64,000 nucleotides of DNA from Rutidosis leptorrhynchoides (GCF_046630445.1 NC_092337.1:362086001-362150000); one strand, 5' to 3'; positions 24,501 to 38,812 are shown, counted from the first letter of the stretch. Notes: generated from the sequence alone by a model not told the origin. Translations and numbers: made by a program.

Positions 24501-26124
24501 TCAGAAACAACTGAACATGAGGCAGCGCAGGTGGATTGAATTATTGAATGATTACGATTTTGAGATTCGTTACCACCCGGGGAAGGCAAATGTGGTAGCC
24601 GACACCTTAAGCAGAAAGGACAGAGAACCCATTCGAGTAAAAGCTATGAATATAATGATTCACAATAACTTTACTACTCAAATAAAGGAGGCGCAACAAG
24701 GAGTTTTAAAAGGAGAAAATTTAAAGGATGAAATACCCAAAGGATCGGAGAAGCATCTTAATATTCGGGAAGACGGAACCCGGTATAGGGCTGAAAGAAT
24801 TTGGGTACCAAAATTTGGAGATATGAGAGAAATGGTACTTAGAGAAGCTCATAAAACCAGATACTCAATACATCCTGGAACGGGGAAGATGTACAAGGAT
24901 CTCAAGAAACATTTTTGGTGGCCGGGTATGAAAGCCGATGTTGCTAAATATGTAGGAGAATGTTTGACGTGTTTTAAGGTCAAAGCTAAGCATCAGAAAC
25001 CATCAGGTCTACTACAACAACCCGAAATCCCGTAATGGAAATGGGAAAACATTACCATGGATTTCATCACTAAATTGCCAAGGACTGCAAGTGGTTTTGA
25101 TACTATTTGGGTAATAGTTGATATTCTCACCAAATCATCACACTTCCTGCCAATAAGAGAAGATGACAAGATGGAGAAGTTAGCACGACTGTATTTGAAG
25201 GAAATCGTCTCCAGACATGGAATACCAATCTCTATTATCTCTGATAGAGATGGCAGATTTATTTCAAGATTCTGGCAGACATTACAGCAAGCATTAGGAA
25301 CTCGTCTACACATGAGTACTACCTATCATCCACAAACTGATGGGCAGAGCGAAAGGACGATTCAAACGCTTGAAGACATGCTACGAGCATGTGTTATTGA
25401 TTTCGTAAACAGTTGGGATCGACATCTACCGTTAGCAGAATTTTCCTACAACAACAGCTACCATTCAAGCATTGAGATGACACCATTTGAAGCACTATAT
25501 GGTAGAAAGTGCAGGTCTCTGATTTGTTGGAGTGAAGTGGGGGATAGACAGATTACGGTTCCGGAGATAATACAAGAAACTACCGAGAAGATCATCCAAA
25601 TTCAACAATGGTTGAAAACCGCCCAAAGTCGACAAAAGAGCTACGCTGACATTAAAAGAAAAGATATAGAATTTGAAATTGGAGAAATGGTCATGCTTAA
25701 AGTTACACCTTGGAAAGGCGTTGTTCGATTTGGTAAATGAGGGAAATTAAATCCAAGGTATATTGGACCATTCAAGATTATTGATCGTGTCGGACCAGTA
25801 GCTTACCGACTTGAGTTACCTCAACAACTCGCGGCTGTACATAACACTTTCCACGTCTCGAATTTGAAGAAAAGTTTTGATAAAGAAGATCTCACTATTT
25901 CGTTAGACGAAATCCAAATCAATGAAAAACTTCAATTCATCGAAGAACCCGTCGAAATAATGGATCGTGAGGTTAAAAGACTTAAGCAAAACAAGATACC
26001 AATTGTTAAGGTTCGATGGAATGCTCGTAGAGGACCTGAGTTCACCTGGGAACGAGAAGATTAGATGAAGAAGAAATACCCGCACTTATTTCCAGAAGAT
26101 ACGTCAACACCTCCAACTGCATAA
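21570..26124 (+). pseudogene. A1 gag-pol polyprotein (chromovirus-type Ty3/gypsy), multiply disabled
   Basis: The order is: Gag domain (21570 to about 22300); an Asn/His-rich linker; two CCHC knuckles (22563-22604 and 22677-22718); aspartic protease with FDSGAD (about 22850); RT with FIDDILIYS (23839 onwards); RNase H; integrase H2C2 zinc region; DDE core (D in VDILTK, D in SDRDGR, E in QSERTIQ); and a chromodomain-like tail ([18 protein letters not shown]). Against A2, inactivating changes are TAG 21981, TAG 22185, TAA 23043, a deletion with frameshift near 23127, TAA 23197, TGA 24325, TAA 25033, TGA 25738 and TAG 26062. The original frame ends at TAA 26122-26124. Apart from the indel the frame is continuous between stops, so decay is mostly by point mutation. 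Confidence 0.95.
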
Positions 26125-26159
26125 AATTTCAGGACGAAATTTATTTAACGGGTAGGTAC

Positions 26160-26185
26160 TGTAGTAACCCGAACTTTTCCATATT

Positions 26186-26272
<87 letters not shown>

Positions 26273-26421
26273 TGAAATTGATATTTACATGATTAAGTGT
26301 TTCCAACATGTTAAGCAATCAAACTTGTTAAGACTTGATTAATTAAAATAGGTTTCGTATAGACAATTGACCACCCAAGTTGACCGGTGATTCACGAACG
26401 TTAAAACTTGTAAAAACTATA

Positions 26422-26462
<41 letters not shown>

Positions 26463-26767
26463 ACATGATATTATGATAAGTAAGTATCTCAATAAGTATA
26501 TCAACAATGAGTGATATAAATAAAAATGAGTTTATTGAATTAAGAAACTCGAAAACGATATATATAACGATTATCGTTATAACAACGTCTTACTAATTAC
26601 ATATGAATCCTTTTAAGATATTGATACATTATATAAACATGATAAATGATAAGTAAACATATCATTAAGTATATTAACAATGAACTACATATGTAAAAAC
26701 AAGACTACTAACTTAAGGATTTCGAAACGAGACATATATGTAACGATTATCGTTGTAACGACATTTA

Positions 26768-26818
<51 letters not shown>

Positions 26819-27453
26819 TATTAAGATATATTAATACATCATAATATCATGATAATGTAATAATTTAACATCTCATTAGATATAATAAACATTGGGTTAA
26901 CAACATTTAACAAGATCGTTAACTTAAAGGTTTCAAAACAACACTTAGATGTAACGACTAACGATGACTTAACGACTCAGTTAAAATGCATATACTTGTA
27001 ATGTTTTAATATGTATTCATACACTTTTAAAAGACTTCAAGACACTTATCAAAGTACTTCTACTTAACAAAAATGCTTACAATTACATCCTCGTTCATTT
27101 TCTTCAACAATTCTACTCATATGTACCCGTATTCGTACAATACCTAGCTTCTAAATGTATTTACTATTGGTATATACACTCCAATGATCAGCTCTTAGTA
27201 GCCCTTGTGAGTCACCTGACCATGTGGGAACCATCATTTAACATCTAGCATGAAATATCTCACAAAATTACAAACTAATGGAGACTATAATGCCATCCAA
27301 ATTCACGTGAACTTAGGTACTCACAAACACATTTTCATTTCAATTTTCTTGAATCAAATTACTCTCTCTCAAGTGTTCTTCCTTTGTTCTAACTGTTCTT
27401 CATTATCTTCAACAAAATCTAGCTCAATCTAGTTCATAAATCCATACATAAAC
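26160..27453 (+). repeat. A1 3' LTR, left part only
   Basis: It starts TGTAGTAACC after AACGGGTAGGTAC and matches 16184 onwards. It breaks at 27453, where the reverse-oriented LTR of A2 begins with TGAAATGTCCC. TAAAC (27449-27453) is the expected target duplication. It contains long AT microsatellites (26189-26268, 26424-26458, 26776-26816) and three of the roughly 180 bp internal units. Confidence 0.9.
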
Positions 27454-30400
27454 TGAAATGTCCCGTTCATATTGATTATAAACGTTCCATATTAATTGAT
27501 TTCGTCGCGAGGTTTTGACCTCTATATGAGACGTTTTTCAAAGACTGCATTCATTTTTAAAACAACCATAACCTTTATTTTATCGATAAAGGTTTAAAAA
27601 GCATTACGTAGATTATCAAATAATGATAATCTAAAATATACCGTTTACACACGACCATTACATAATGGTTTACAATAAGAATATATTACATCAAAAATAA
27701 GTTTCTTGAATGCAGTTTTTACATAATATCATACAAGCATGGACTCCAAATCTTGTCCTTATTTTAGTATGCAACAGCGGAAGCTCTTAATAATCACCTG
27801 AGAATAAACATGCTTAAAACGTCAACAAAAATGTTGGTGAGTTATAGGTTTAACCTATATATTATCAAATCATAATAATAATAGACCATAAGATTTCATA
27901 TTTCAATATACATCCCATACATAGAGATAAAATTCATTCATATGGTGAACACCAGGTAACTGACATTAATAAGATGCATATAAGAATATCCCCTATCATT
28001 CCGGGAAATCCTTCGAACATGATAAAAATGAATTCGAAGTACTAAAGCATCCGGTACTTTGGATGGGGTTCGTTAGGCCCAATAGATCTATCTTTAGGAT
28101 TCGCGTCAATTAGTAGATCGGTTTACTAATTCTTAGGTTACCAAGTAAAAGGGGCATATTCGGCTTCGATCATTCACCCATATAATGTAGTTTCAATTAC
28201 TTGTGTCTATTTCTTAAAATATTTATAAAACTGCATGTATTCTCATCCCAAAATATTAGATTTTAAAAGTGGGACTATAACTCACTTTCACAGTTTTTTA
28301 CTTCGTCGGGAAGTAAGACTTGGCCACTGGTCGATTCACGAACCTATAACAAATATGTACATATATATCAAAGTATGTTTAAAATATATTTACAAAATTT
28401 TTAATACGTTTTAATGTTTTAAGTTTATTAAGTCAGCTGTCCTCGTTAGTAACCTACAACTAGTTGTCCACAATTAGATGTACATAAAATAAATTGATAT
28501 ATATTATCTTGAATCAATCCACGACCCAGTGTATACACGTCTCAGGCTAGATCACAACTCAAAGTATATATATTTTTGGAATCAACCTCAACCCTGTATA
28601 GCTAACTCCAACATTACTGCATATAGAGTGTCTATGGTTGTTCCAAATAATATATATACATGGGTCGATATGATATGTCAAAACATTTGCATACGTGTCT
28701 ATGGTATCCCAAGATTACATAATATATTAGAATACATGTATAATACAATATAATTTAGCTATTATATGATTTGTATAGAATTGTTACAATATTTTCCGTA
28801 GCTACAACAATCAAAAAAATATCCAATCTTGTTTTACCCATAACTTCTTCGTTTTAAATCCGTTTTGAGTGAATAAAATTGCAATGATTTCATATTGAAC
28901 TCTATTTTATGAATCTAAATATAAAAAGTATAGGTTTATATTCGGAAATATAAGTTACAAGTCATTTTTGTAAGAGGTAGTCATTTCAGTCGAAAGAACG
29001 ACGTCTTGATGACCATTTTGAAAAACATACTTTCACTTTGAGTTTAACCATGATTTTTGGATATAGTTTCATGTTCATAAGAAAAATCATTTTCCCAAAA
29101 GAACAACTTTTAAATCAAAGTTTATCATAGTTTTTAATTAACTAACGCAAAACAGCCCGCGGTGTTACTACGACGGCGTATATCCGGTTTTACGGTGTTT
29201 TTCGTGTTTCCAGGTTTTAAATCATTAAGTTAGCATATCATATAGATATAGAACATGTGTTTAGTTGATTTTAAAAGTCAAGTTAGAAGGATTAACTTTT
29301 GTTTGCGAACAAGGTTAGAATTAACTAAACTATGTTTTAGTGATTTCAAGTTTAAACCTTCGAATAAGGTAGTTTTATATATATGAATCGAATGATGTTA
29401 TGAACATCATTACTACCTCAGGTTTTGTAGATAAAACTACTAGAAATGGGAAAAATGGATCTAGCTTTAAAGGATCCTTGGATGGCTTGAAAGTTCTTGA
29501 AGCAGAATCATGACACGAAAACAAGTTCAAGTAAGATTTCCACTCGAAATAAGATTGTTATAGTTATAGAAATTGAATCAAAGTTTGAATATGAGTATTA
29601 CCTTGTATTAGAAAGATATCTTACTATAAATAAGAAAGATTTCTCAAGGTTGGATGATCAATTTACAAGATTGGAAGTAAGCTAGCAAACTTGGAAGTAT
29701 TCTTGATTTTATGAAACTAGAACTTATAGAATTTATGAAGAACACTTAGAACTTGAAGATAGAACTTGAGAGAGATCAATTAGATGAATAAAATTGAAGA
29801 ATGAAAGTGTTTATAGGTATTTTTGGTCTTTGGTATATGGATTAGATATAAAGGATGTGTAATTTTGTTTACATGTAAATAAGTCATGAATGATTACTAA
29901 TATTTTTATAATTTTATGAGATATTTCATGCTAGTTGCCAAATGATGGTTCCCACATGTGTTTGGTGACTCACATAGGCTGCTAAGAGCTGATCATTGGA
30001 GTGTATATACCAATAGTACATACATCTAAAAGCTGTGTATTGTACGAGTACAAATGCGGGTGCATACGAGTAGAATTGTTGATGAAACTGAACGAGGATG
30101 TAATTGTAAGTATTTTTGTTAAGTAGAAGTATTTTGATAAGTGTCTTGAAGTCTTTAAAAAGTGTATGAATACATATTAAAACACTACATGTATATACAT
30201 TTTAACTGAGTCGTTAAGTCACCGTTAGTCGTTACATTTAAATGTTGATTTGAAATCTTTAAGTTAATGATCTTGTTAAATGTTGTTAATCCAATGTTTA
30301 TTATATCTAATGAGATGTTAAATTATTATATTATCATTATATTATGATATATTAATATATCTTAATATGATATATATACATTTAAATGTCATTACAACGA

Positions 30401-30908
30401 TAATCGTTACACATATGTCTCGTTTCGAAATCCTTAAGTTAGTAGTCTTGTTTTTACATATGTAGTTCAATGTTAATATACATAATGACATGTTTACTTA
30501 TCATTTATCATGATTAAAAATAGTGTAACAATATCTTAATATGATTCATATGTAATTAGTAAGACGTTGTTATAACGATAATCGTTAGATATATCGTTTC
30601 GAGTTTCTTAATTCAATAAACACAATTTTATGTATATAAATCATTGTTAAAATACCTAATGAGATACTTACTTATCATAATATCATGTTAACTATATATA
30701 TAATCATATATATGTCATCATATAGTTTTTACAAGTTTTAACGTTCGTGAATCACCGGTCAACTTGGGTGGTCAATTGTCTATATGAAACCTATTTCAAT
30801 TAATCAAGTCTTAACAAGTTTGATTGCTTAACATGTTGGAAACACTTAATCATGTAAATAACAATTTCATTTAATATATACAAACATGGAAAAGTTCGGG
30901 TCACTACA
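27454..30908 (-). repeat. A2 3' LTR (3455 bp)
   Basis: Complete LTR, TG at 27454 and CA at 30908 in plus-strand reading. It includes the hairpin at 27509-27523, the inverted motif pair at 28333-28343 and 30743-30753, the block shared with family B at about 28523-28705, and three roughly 180 bp units at about 30220-30690. The 74-codon frame at 28529-28753 recurs in other copies only because the DNA is repeated. Confidence 0.92.
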
Positions 30909-30943
30909 GTACCTACCCGTTAAATAAATTTCGTCCCGAAATT

Positions 30944-33900
30944 TTAAGCAGTTGGAGGTGTTGACGTATCTTCTGGAAATAAGTGCGGGTATTTCTTCTT
31001 CATCTGATCTTCTCGTTCCCAGGTGAACTCGGGTACTCTACGAGCATTCCATCGAACCTTAACAATTGGTATCTTGTTTTACTTAAGTCTTTTAACCTCA
31101 CGATCCATTATTTTGACGGGTTCTTCGATGAATTGAAGTTTTTCGTTGATTTGGATTTCGTCTAACGAAATAGTGAGATCTTCTTTATCAAAACTTTTCT
31201 TCAAATTCGAGACGTGGAAAGTGTTATGTACAGCCGCGAGTTGTTGAGGTAACTCAAGTCGGTAAGCTACTGGTCCGACACGATCAATAATCTTGAATGG
31301 TCCAATATACCTTGGATTTAATTTCCCTCGTTTACCAAATCGAACAACGCCTTTCCAAGGTGCAACCTTAAGCATGACCATCTCTCCAATTTCAAACTCT
31401 ATATCTTTTCTTTTAATGTCGGCGTAGCTCTTTTGTCGACTTTGGGCGGTTTTCAACCATTGTTGAATTTGGATGATCTTCTCGGTAGTTTCTTATATTA
31501 TCTCCGAACCCGTAATCTGTCTATCCCCCACTTCACTCCAACAAATCGGAGACCTGCACTTTCTACCATAAAGTGCTTCAAACGGCGCCATCTCAATGCT
31601 TGAATGGTAGCTGTTGTTGTAGGAAAATTCTGCTAACGGTAGATGTCGATCCCAACTGTTTCCGAAATCAATAACACATGCTCGTAGCATGTCTTCAAGC
31701 GTTTGTATCGTTCTTTCGCTCTGCCCATCAGTTTGTAGATGATAGGTAGTACTCATGTCTAGACGAGTTCCTAATGCTTGCTGTAATGTCTGCCAGAATC
31801 TTGAAATAAATCTGCCATCCCTATCAGAGATAATAGAGATTGGTATTTCATGTCTGGAGATGACTTCCTTCAAATACAGTCGTGCTAACTTCTCCATCTT
31901 GTCATCTTCTCTTATTGGCAGGAAGTGTGCTGATTTGGTGAGACGATCAACTATTACCCAAATAGTATCAAAACCACTTGCAGTCCTTGGCAATTTAGTG
32001 ATGAAATCCATGGTAATGTTTTCCCATTTCCATTCCAGGATTTCGGGTTGTTGAAGTAGACCTGATGGTTTCTGATGCTCCGCTTTGACCTTAGAACACG
32101 TCAAACATTCCTCTACGTATTTAGCAATATCAGCTTTCATACCTGGCCACCAAAAATGTTTCTTGAGATCGTTGTACATCTTCCTCGTTCCAGGATGTAT
32201 TGAGTATCTGATTTTATGAGCTTCTCTAAGTACCATTTCTCTCATATCTCCAAATTTTGGTACCCAAATTCTTTCAGCCCTATACCGGGTTCCATCTTCC
32301 CGAATATTAAGATGCTTCTCTGATCCTTTGGGTATTTCATCCTTTAAATTTCCCTCTTTTAAAACTCCTTGTTGCGCCTCCTTTATTTGAGTAGTAAGGT
32401 TAGTGTGAATCATTATATTCATAGCTTTTACTCGAATGGGTTCTCTGTCCTTTCTACTCAAGGCATCGGCTACCACATTTGCCTTTCCCGGGTGGTAACG
32501 AATCTCAAAGTCGTAATCATTCAACAATTCAATCCACCTACGCTGCCTCATATTCAGTTGTTTCTGATTAAATATGTGTTGAAGACTTTTGTGGTCGGTA
32601 TATATAATACTTTTGACCCCATATAAGTAGTACCTCCAAGTCTTTAATGTAAAAACAACCGCGCCTAATTCAAAATCGTGCGTCGTATAATTCTGCTTGT
32701 GAATCTTCAATTGTCTAGCCGCATAAGCAATTACTTTCGTTCATTGCATTAATACACAACCGAGACCTTGCTTTGAGGCGTCACAATATATCACAAAATC
32801 ATCATTCCCTTCAGGTAATGACAATATAGGTACCGTAGTTAACTTTTTCTTCAACAACTGAAACGCTTTTTCTTGTTCATCCTTCCATTCAAATTTCCTT
32901 CCTTTATGCGTTAATGTGAAATGTCCCGTTCATATTGATTATAAACGTTCCATATTAATTGATTTCGTTGCGAGGTTTTGACCTCTATATGAGACGTTTT
33001 TCAAAGACTGCATTCATTTTTAAAACAACCATAACCTTTATTTTATCAATAAAGGTTTCAAAAGCATTACGTAGATTATCAAATAATAATAATCTAAAAT
33101 ATACTGTTTACACACGATCATTACATAATGGTTTACAATAGAAATATATTACATCGACATATGTTTCTTGAATGCAGTTTTTACATAATATCATACAAAC
33201 ATGGACTCCAAATCTTGTCCTTATTTTAGTATGCAATAGCGGAAGCTCTTAATATTCACCTGAGAATAAACATGCTTTAAAGGTCAACAAAAATGTTAGT
33301 GAGTTATAGGTTTAACCTATATATATCAAATCGTAACAATAGACCACAAGATTTCATATTTCAATATACATCCCATACATAGAGATAAAAATCATTCATA
33401 TGGTGAACACCTGGTAACCGACATTAACAAGATGCATATATAAGAATATCCCCATCATTCCGGGACACCCTTCGGATATGATATAAATTTTGAAGTACTA
33501 AAGCATCCAGTACTTTGGATGGGGTTTATTAGGCCCAATAGATCTATCTTTAGGATTCGCGTCAATTAGGGTGTCTATTCCCTAATTCCTAGATTACCAG
33601 ACTTAAAAAAAGGGGCATATTCGATTTCGATAATTCAACCATAGAATGTAGTTTCACGTACTTGTGTCTATTTTGTAAATCATTTATAAAACCTGCATGT
33701 ATTCTCATCCCAAAAATATTAGATTTTAAAAGTGGGACTATAACTCACTTTCACAGATTTTTACTTCGTCGGGAAGTAAGACTTGGCCACTGGTCGATTC
33801 ACGAACCTATAACAAATATGTACATATATATCAAAGTATATTCAAAATATATTTACAACACTTTTAATACATTTTGATGTTTTAAGTTTATTAAGTCAGC

Positions 33901-36900
33901 TGTCCTCGTTAGTAACCTACAACTAGTTGTCCAACGTTAGATGTACAAAAAAAAAATTTGATATATATTATCTTGATGTATACACGTCTCAGGCTAGATC
34001 ACAACTCAAAGTATATATATTTTTGGAATCAACCTCAACCCTGTATAGCTAACTCCCACATTACTGCATATAGAGTGTCTATGGTTGTTCCAAATAATAT
34101 ATACACATGGGTCGATATGATATGTCAAAACATTTGCATACGTGTCTATGGTATCCCAAGATTACATAATATATTATAATATATGTATAATACAATATAA
34201 GTTAGCTAGGATATGATTAATATAGATTTGTTACCAATTTTCACGTTGCTGCAACAAGAAAAATTATCCAATCTTGTTTTACCCATAACTTCTTCATTTT
34301 AAATCCGTTTTGAGTGAATCAAATTGCTATGGTTTCATATTGAACTCTATTTTATGAATCTAAATAGAAAAAGTATAGGTTTATAGTTGGAAATATAAGT
34401 TACAAGTCATTTTTGTAAAGGTAGTCATTTCAGTCGAAAGAACGACGTCTAGATGACCATTTTAGAAAACATACTTCCACTTTGAGTTTAATCATGATTT
34501 TTGGATATAGTTTCATGTTCATAAGAAAAATCATTTTCCCAGAAGAGCAACTTTTAAATCAAAGTTTATCATAGTTTTTAATTAACTAACCCAAAACAGC
34601 CCGCGGTGTTACTACGACGGCGTATGTCCGGTTTTACAGTGTTCTTCGTGTTTTCAGGTTTTAAATCATTAAGTTAGCATATCATATAGATATAGAACAT
34701 GTTTTTAGTTGATTTTAAAAGTTAAGTTAGAAGGATTAACTTTTGTTTGCGAACAAGTTTAGAATTAACTAAATTATGTTCTAGTGATTACAAGTTTAAA
34801 CCTTTGAATAAGATAGCTTTATATGTATGAATCGAATGATGTTATGAACATCATTACTACCTCAATTTTTCTGGATAAAGCTACTGGAAATGAGAAAAAT
34901 GGATCTAGCTTCAAAGGATCCTTGGATAGCTTGAAAGTTCTTGAAGCAGAATCATGACACGAAAACAAGTTCAAGTAAGATTTCCACTTGAAATAAGATT
35001 GTTATAGTTATAGAAATTGAATCAAAGTTTGAATATGAGTATTACCTTGTATTAGAAACATATATTACTATAAATAAGAAAGATTTCTTGAGGTTGGATG
35101 ATCACTCTACAAGATTGGAAGTAAGCTAGCAAACTTGGAAGTATTCTTGATTTTATGAAACTAGAACTTGTAGAATTTATGAAGAACACTTAAAACATGA
35201 AGATAGAACTTGAGAGAGATCAATTAGATGAATAAAATTGAAGAATGAAAGTGTTTGTAGGTGTTTTTGGTCGTTGGTGTATGGATTAGATATAAAGGAT
35301 ATGTAATTATGTTTTCATGTAAATAAGTCATGAATGATTACTCATATTTTTGTAATTTTATGAGATATTTCATGCTAGTTTCCAAATGATGGTTCCCACA
35401 TGTGTTCGGTGACTCACATGGGCTGCTAAGAGCTGATCATTGGAGTGTATATACCAATAGTACATACATCTAAAAGCTGTGTATTGTACGAGTACGAATA
35501 CGGGTGCATACGAGTAGAATTGTTGATGAAACTAAACGAGGATGTAATTGTAAGCATTTTTGTTAAGTAGAAGTATTTTGATAAGTGTCTTGAAGTCTTT
35601 CAAAAGTGTATGAATACATATTAAAACACTACATGTATATACATTTTAACTGAGTCGTTAAGTCATAGTTAGTCGTTACATGTAAGTGTTGTTTTGAAAC
35701 CTTTAGGTTAACGATCTTGTTAAATGTTGTTAACCCATTGTTTATTAAATCAAATGAGATGTTAAATTATTACATTATCATGATATCATGTTTTATTAAT
35801 ATATCTTAATATGATATATATACATTAAATGCCGTTACAACGATAATCGTTACATATATGTCTCGTTTCAAAATCATTAAGTTAGTAGTATTGTTTTTAC
35901 ATATGTAGTTCATTGCTAATATACTTAATGATATGTTTACTTATCATAATATCATGTTAACTATATATATATATCCATATATATGTCATCATATAGTTTT
36001 TACAAGTTTTAACGTTCGTGAATCGCCGGTCAACTTGGATGGTCAATTGTCTATATGAAACCTATTTCAATTAATCAAGTCTTAACAAGTTTGATTGCTT
36101 AACATGTTAGAAACACTTAATCATGTATATAACAATTTCATTTAATATATATATAAACATGGAAAAGTTCGGATCACTACATAATGCAGTCAAGGGTTTT
36201 GCTATTCTGGAAAAGTCTTAGATGAACCTTCTGTAGTAACCAGCTAGTCCTAAAAATTGGCGTATGTGTTTCGGAGTTTTTGGGGTTTCCCACTTTTCAA
36301 CGGTTTCAATCTTTGCTGGATCCACCTGAATACCTTCTTTGTTCACTATGTGACCGAGGAATTGAACTTCTTCCAACCAAAATGCACACTTTGAAAACTT
36401 AGCGTACCGTTTTTCTTTTCTCAGCAACTCTAGCACTTTTCTCAAATGTTCTTCGTGCTTTTGATCATTCTTCGAGTAAATAAGTATGTCATCGATGAAA
36501 ACAATGACAAACTTGTCAAGATATGGCCCGCACACTCGGTTCATGAGGTCCATGAACACAGCTGGTGCGTTAGTTAATCCAAACGGCATAACCATAAACT
36601 CGTAATGACCGTAACGCGTCCTAAAAGCAGTCTTTGGAATATCATCCTCCTTCACCCGCATTTGATGATATCCAGAACGTAAATCGATCTTCGAATAAAC
36701 AGACGAGCCTTGTAATTGATCAAATAAGTCGTCGATTCTCGGTAGTGGGTAGCGGTTCTTGATGGTAAGTTTGTTCAACTCTCAGTAGTCGATACACAAC
36801 CTGAATGTACCATCTTTCTTCTTGACAAACAAAACAGGAGCTCCCCATGGTGATGTGCTTGGTCGAATGAAACCACGCTCTAAAAGTTCCTGTAACTGAC

Positions 36901-38812
36901 TTTGTAATTCTGTCATTTTGCTGGGTGCGAGTCTGTATGGAGCACGAGCTATTGGTGCAGCTCTTGGTACAAGGTCTATTTGAAATTCAACGGATCGATG
37001 TGGGGGTAATCCCGGTAATTCTTTCGGAAATACATCGGGAAATTCTTTTGCGACGGGAACATCACTGATGTTCTTTTCTTCAGGTTTAACTTCCTCGATG
37101 TGTGCTAGAATGACGTAACAACCTTTTCTTATTAGTTTTTGCACCTTCAAACTACTAATAAGATTTAACTTCGCGTTGTTCTTTTCTCCGTACACCATTA
37201 AAGGTTTTCCTTTTTCACGCATAATGCGAATCGCATTTTTATAACAAACGACCTCTGCTCTCACCTTCTTCAACCAGTCCATGCCAATTATTACATCAAA
37301 ACTCCCTAACTCGACTGGTATTAAATCAATCTTAAACGTTTCATCACCCAGTTTAATTTCTCTATCCCGACATATATTATCTGCTGAAATTAATTTACCA
37401 TTTGCTAATTCGAGTAAAAATTTATTATCCAAAGGTGTCAATGGGCAACTTAATTTAGCACAATATTCTCTACTCATATAGCTTCTATCTGCACCCGAAT
37501 CAAATAAAACATAAGCAGATTTATCGTCAATAAGAAACGTACCCGTAACAAGCTCCGGGTCTTCCTGTGCTTCTGCCGCATTAATATTGAAAACTCTTCC
37601 ACGGCCCTACCCATTAGTATTCCCCCGATTCGGGCAATTTCTAATAATGTGGCCCAGTTTTCCACATTTATAACAAACAGGGTTGGTATTACTTGCTCTG
37701 ACACTATTCATTTCGGCATTACTTGTTCCGACATTATTTGTTCCTTTAGTTCTGTTAAACTTTGGTCCGTAGACCTCACACTTTGTCATGCTATGACCAT
37801 TTCTTTTACACCTGTTGCAAAATATCGTGCAAAACCCCTGATGATTTTCTTCACACCTATGACATGGCTGTTTTTGGTTTTTGTTGCCGTTGTTGTTGGG
37901 ATTGTTATTGTTGTTGAAACGGTTATTGTAGTTGTTGTTGTTGGGATGTTTGTTATAGTTATTGTTAGGATTGCGGTTATTCTTGTAATTGTTGTTGCGG
38001 TTGTTGGGATAGTTATTGCGATTGTGGTTGTAATTGTTGTTGTTGTTGTACTGGTGACTCTTGTCACCGTTTTCCTCCCACTTCCTCTTGAGTTGTTTTG
38101 TGTTGGCTTCTTCGGCCGCCTGCTCTTTAATTCTTCCCTTAATCTGATTTATGAGTTTATGAGCCATTCGACTTGCCTTCTGTATAGAAGCGGGCTCGTG
38201 TGAACTCACATCTTCTTGAATCCTTACTGGTAACCCTTTTACAAATGCGTCGATCTTCTCTTCTTCATCTTCGAATGCTCCCGGACACAATAGGCACAAC
38301 TCTGTGAATTGTCGTTCATATGTGGTAACGTCGAACCCTTGTGTTCGTAACTCTCTAAGTTCTGCCTTGAGTTTATTGACTTCCTTTCTAGGACGGTACT
38401 GCTCGTTCATCAATTGCTTGAATGCCGACCACGGTAGTGCGTAAGCAGCATTTTGTCCTACCTGTTCAAGATAGGTGTTCCACCACGTTAATGCAGTACA
38501 TAGGAAGGTATGCGTAGCATACTTAACTTTGTCCTCTTCAGTACACTTACTTATGGCAAACACCGATTTGACTTTCTCGGTCCACCGTTTCAATCAAATT
38601 GGTCCTTCGGTTCCATCAAATTCCAAAGGTTTGCTGGCAGTGAATTCTTTGTAGGAGCATCCTACACGATTTCTTGCGCCGTTAGCTGCATTGCTAGATT
38701 CATCGTTATTGTTGGTATGTAGCGCAGCCTGTACTGCGGCTATGTTTGCAGCAAGAAAGGTACGAAATTCCTCTTCGCTCATATTCATGGTGTGTTGAGT
38801 AGTCGGTGCCAT
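30944..38812 (-). pseudogene. A2 gag-pol polyprotein, disabled and split by a solo LTR
   Basis: This is the same polyprotein as in A1, starting at the ATG 38812-38810 and ending at TAA 30946-30944. Domains run right to left: Gag, Asn-rich linker with three Cys-rich motifs (C..C....H....C type), protease FDSGAD (about 37500), RT (FIDDILIYS about 36490), RNase H, integrase DDE and chromodomain-like tail with QMKKKYPHLFPED. In-frame stops are near 38594 (TGA), 37607 (TAG), 36779 (TGA), 36215 (TAA), 32741 (TGA), 31493 (TAA) and 31079 (TAA). The coding frame is interrupted by the solo LTR 32917-36181, and restoring the TAATG target joins the two halves. The long open piece 31493-32710 covers RNase H to integrase. 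Confidence 0.94.
32917..36181 (-). repeat. Solo family-A LTR in A2 pol, with target duplication
   Basis: A single 3265 bp family-A LTR with no internal region is flanked by TAATG on both sides (32912-32916 and 36182-36186). The interrupted sequence matches A1 around 24150-24165 exactly at the joint. This is the product of LTR-LTR recombination after insertion. It carries only two of the roughly 180 bp internal units (about 35680-35960), where other copies have three. Confidence 0.95.

Noticed and set aside
28529-28753. 74-codon ORF recurring in several family-A LTRs (also 33958-34179 and 53320-53544)
   Set aside because: It recurs because the LTR DNA is repeated. It lies antisense to the element in AT-rich sequence, has no recognised domain, and its end varies between copies. 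The DNA block itself is reported instead.
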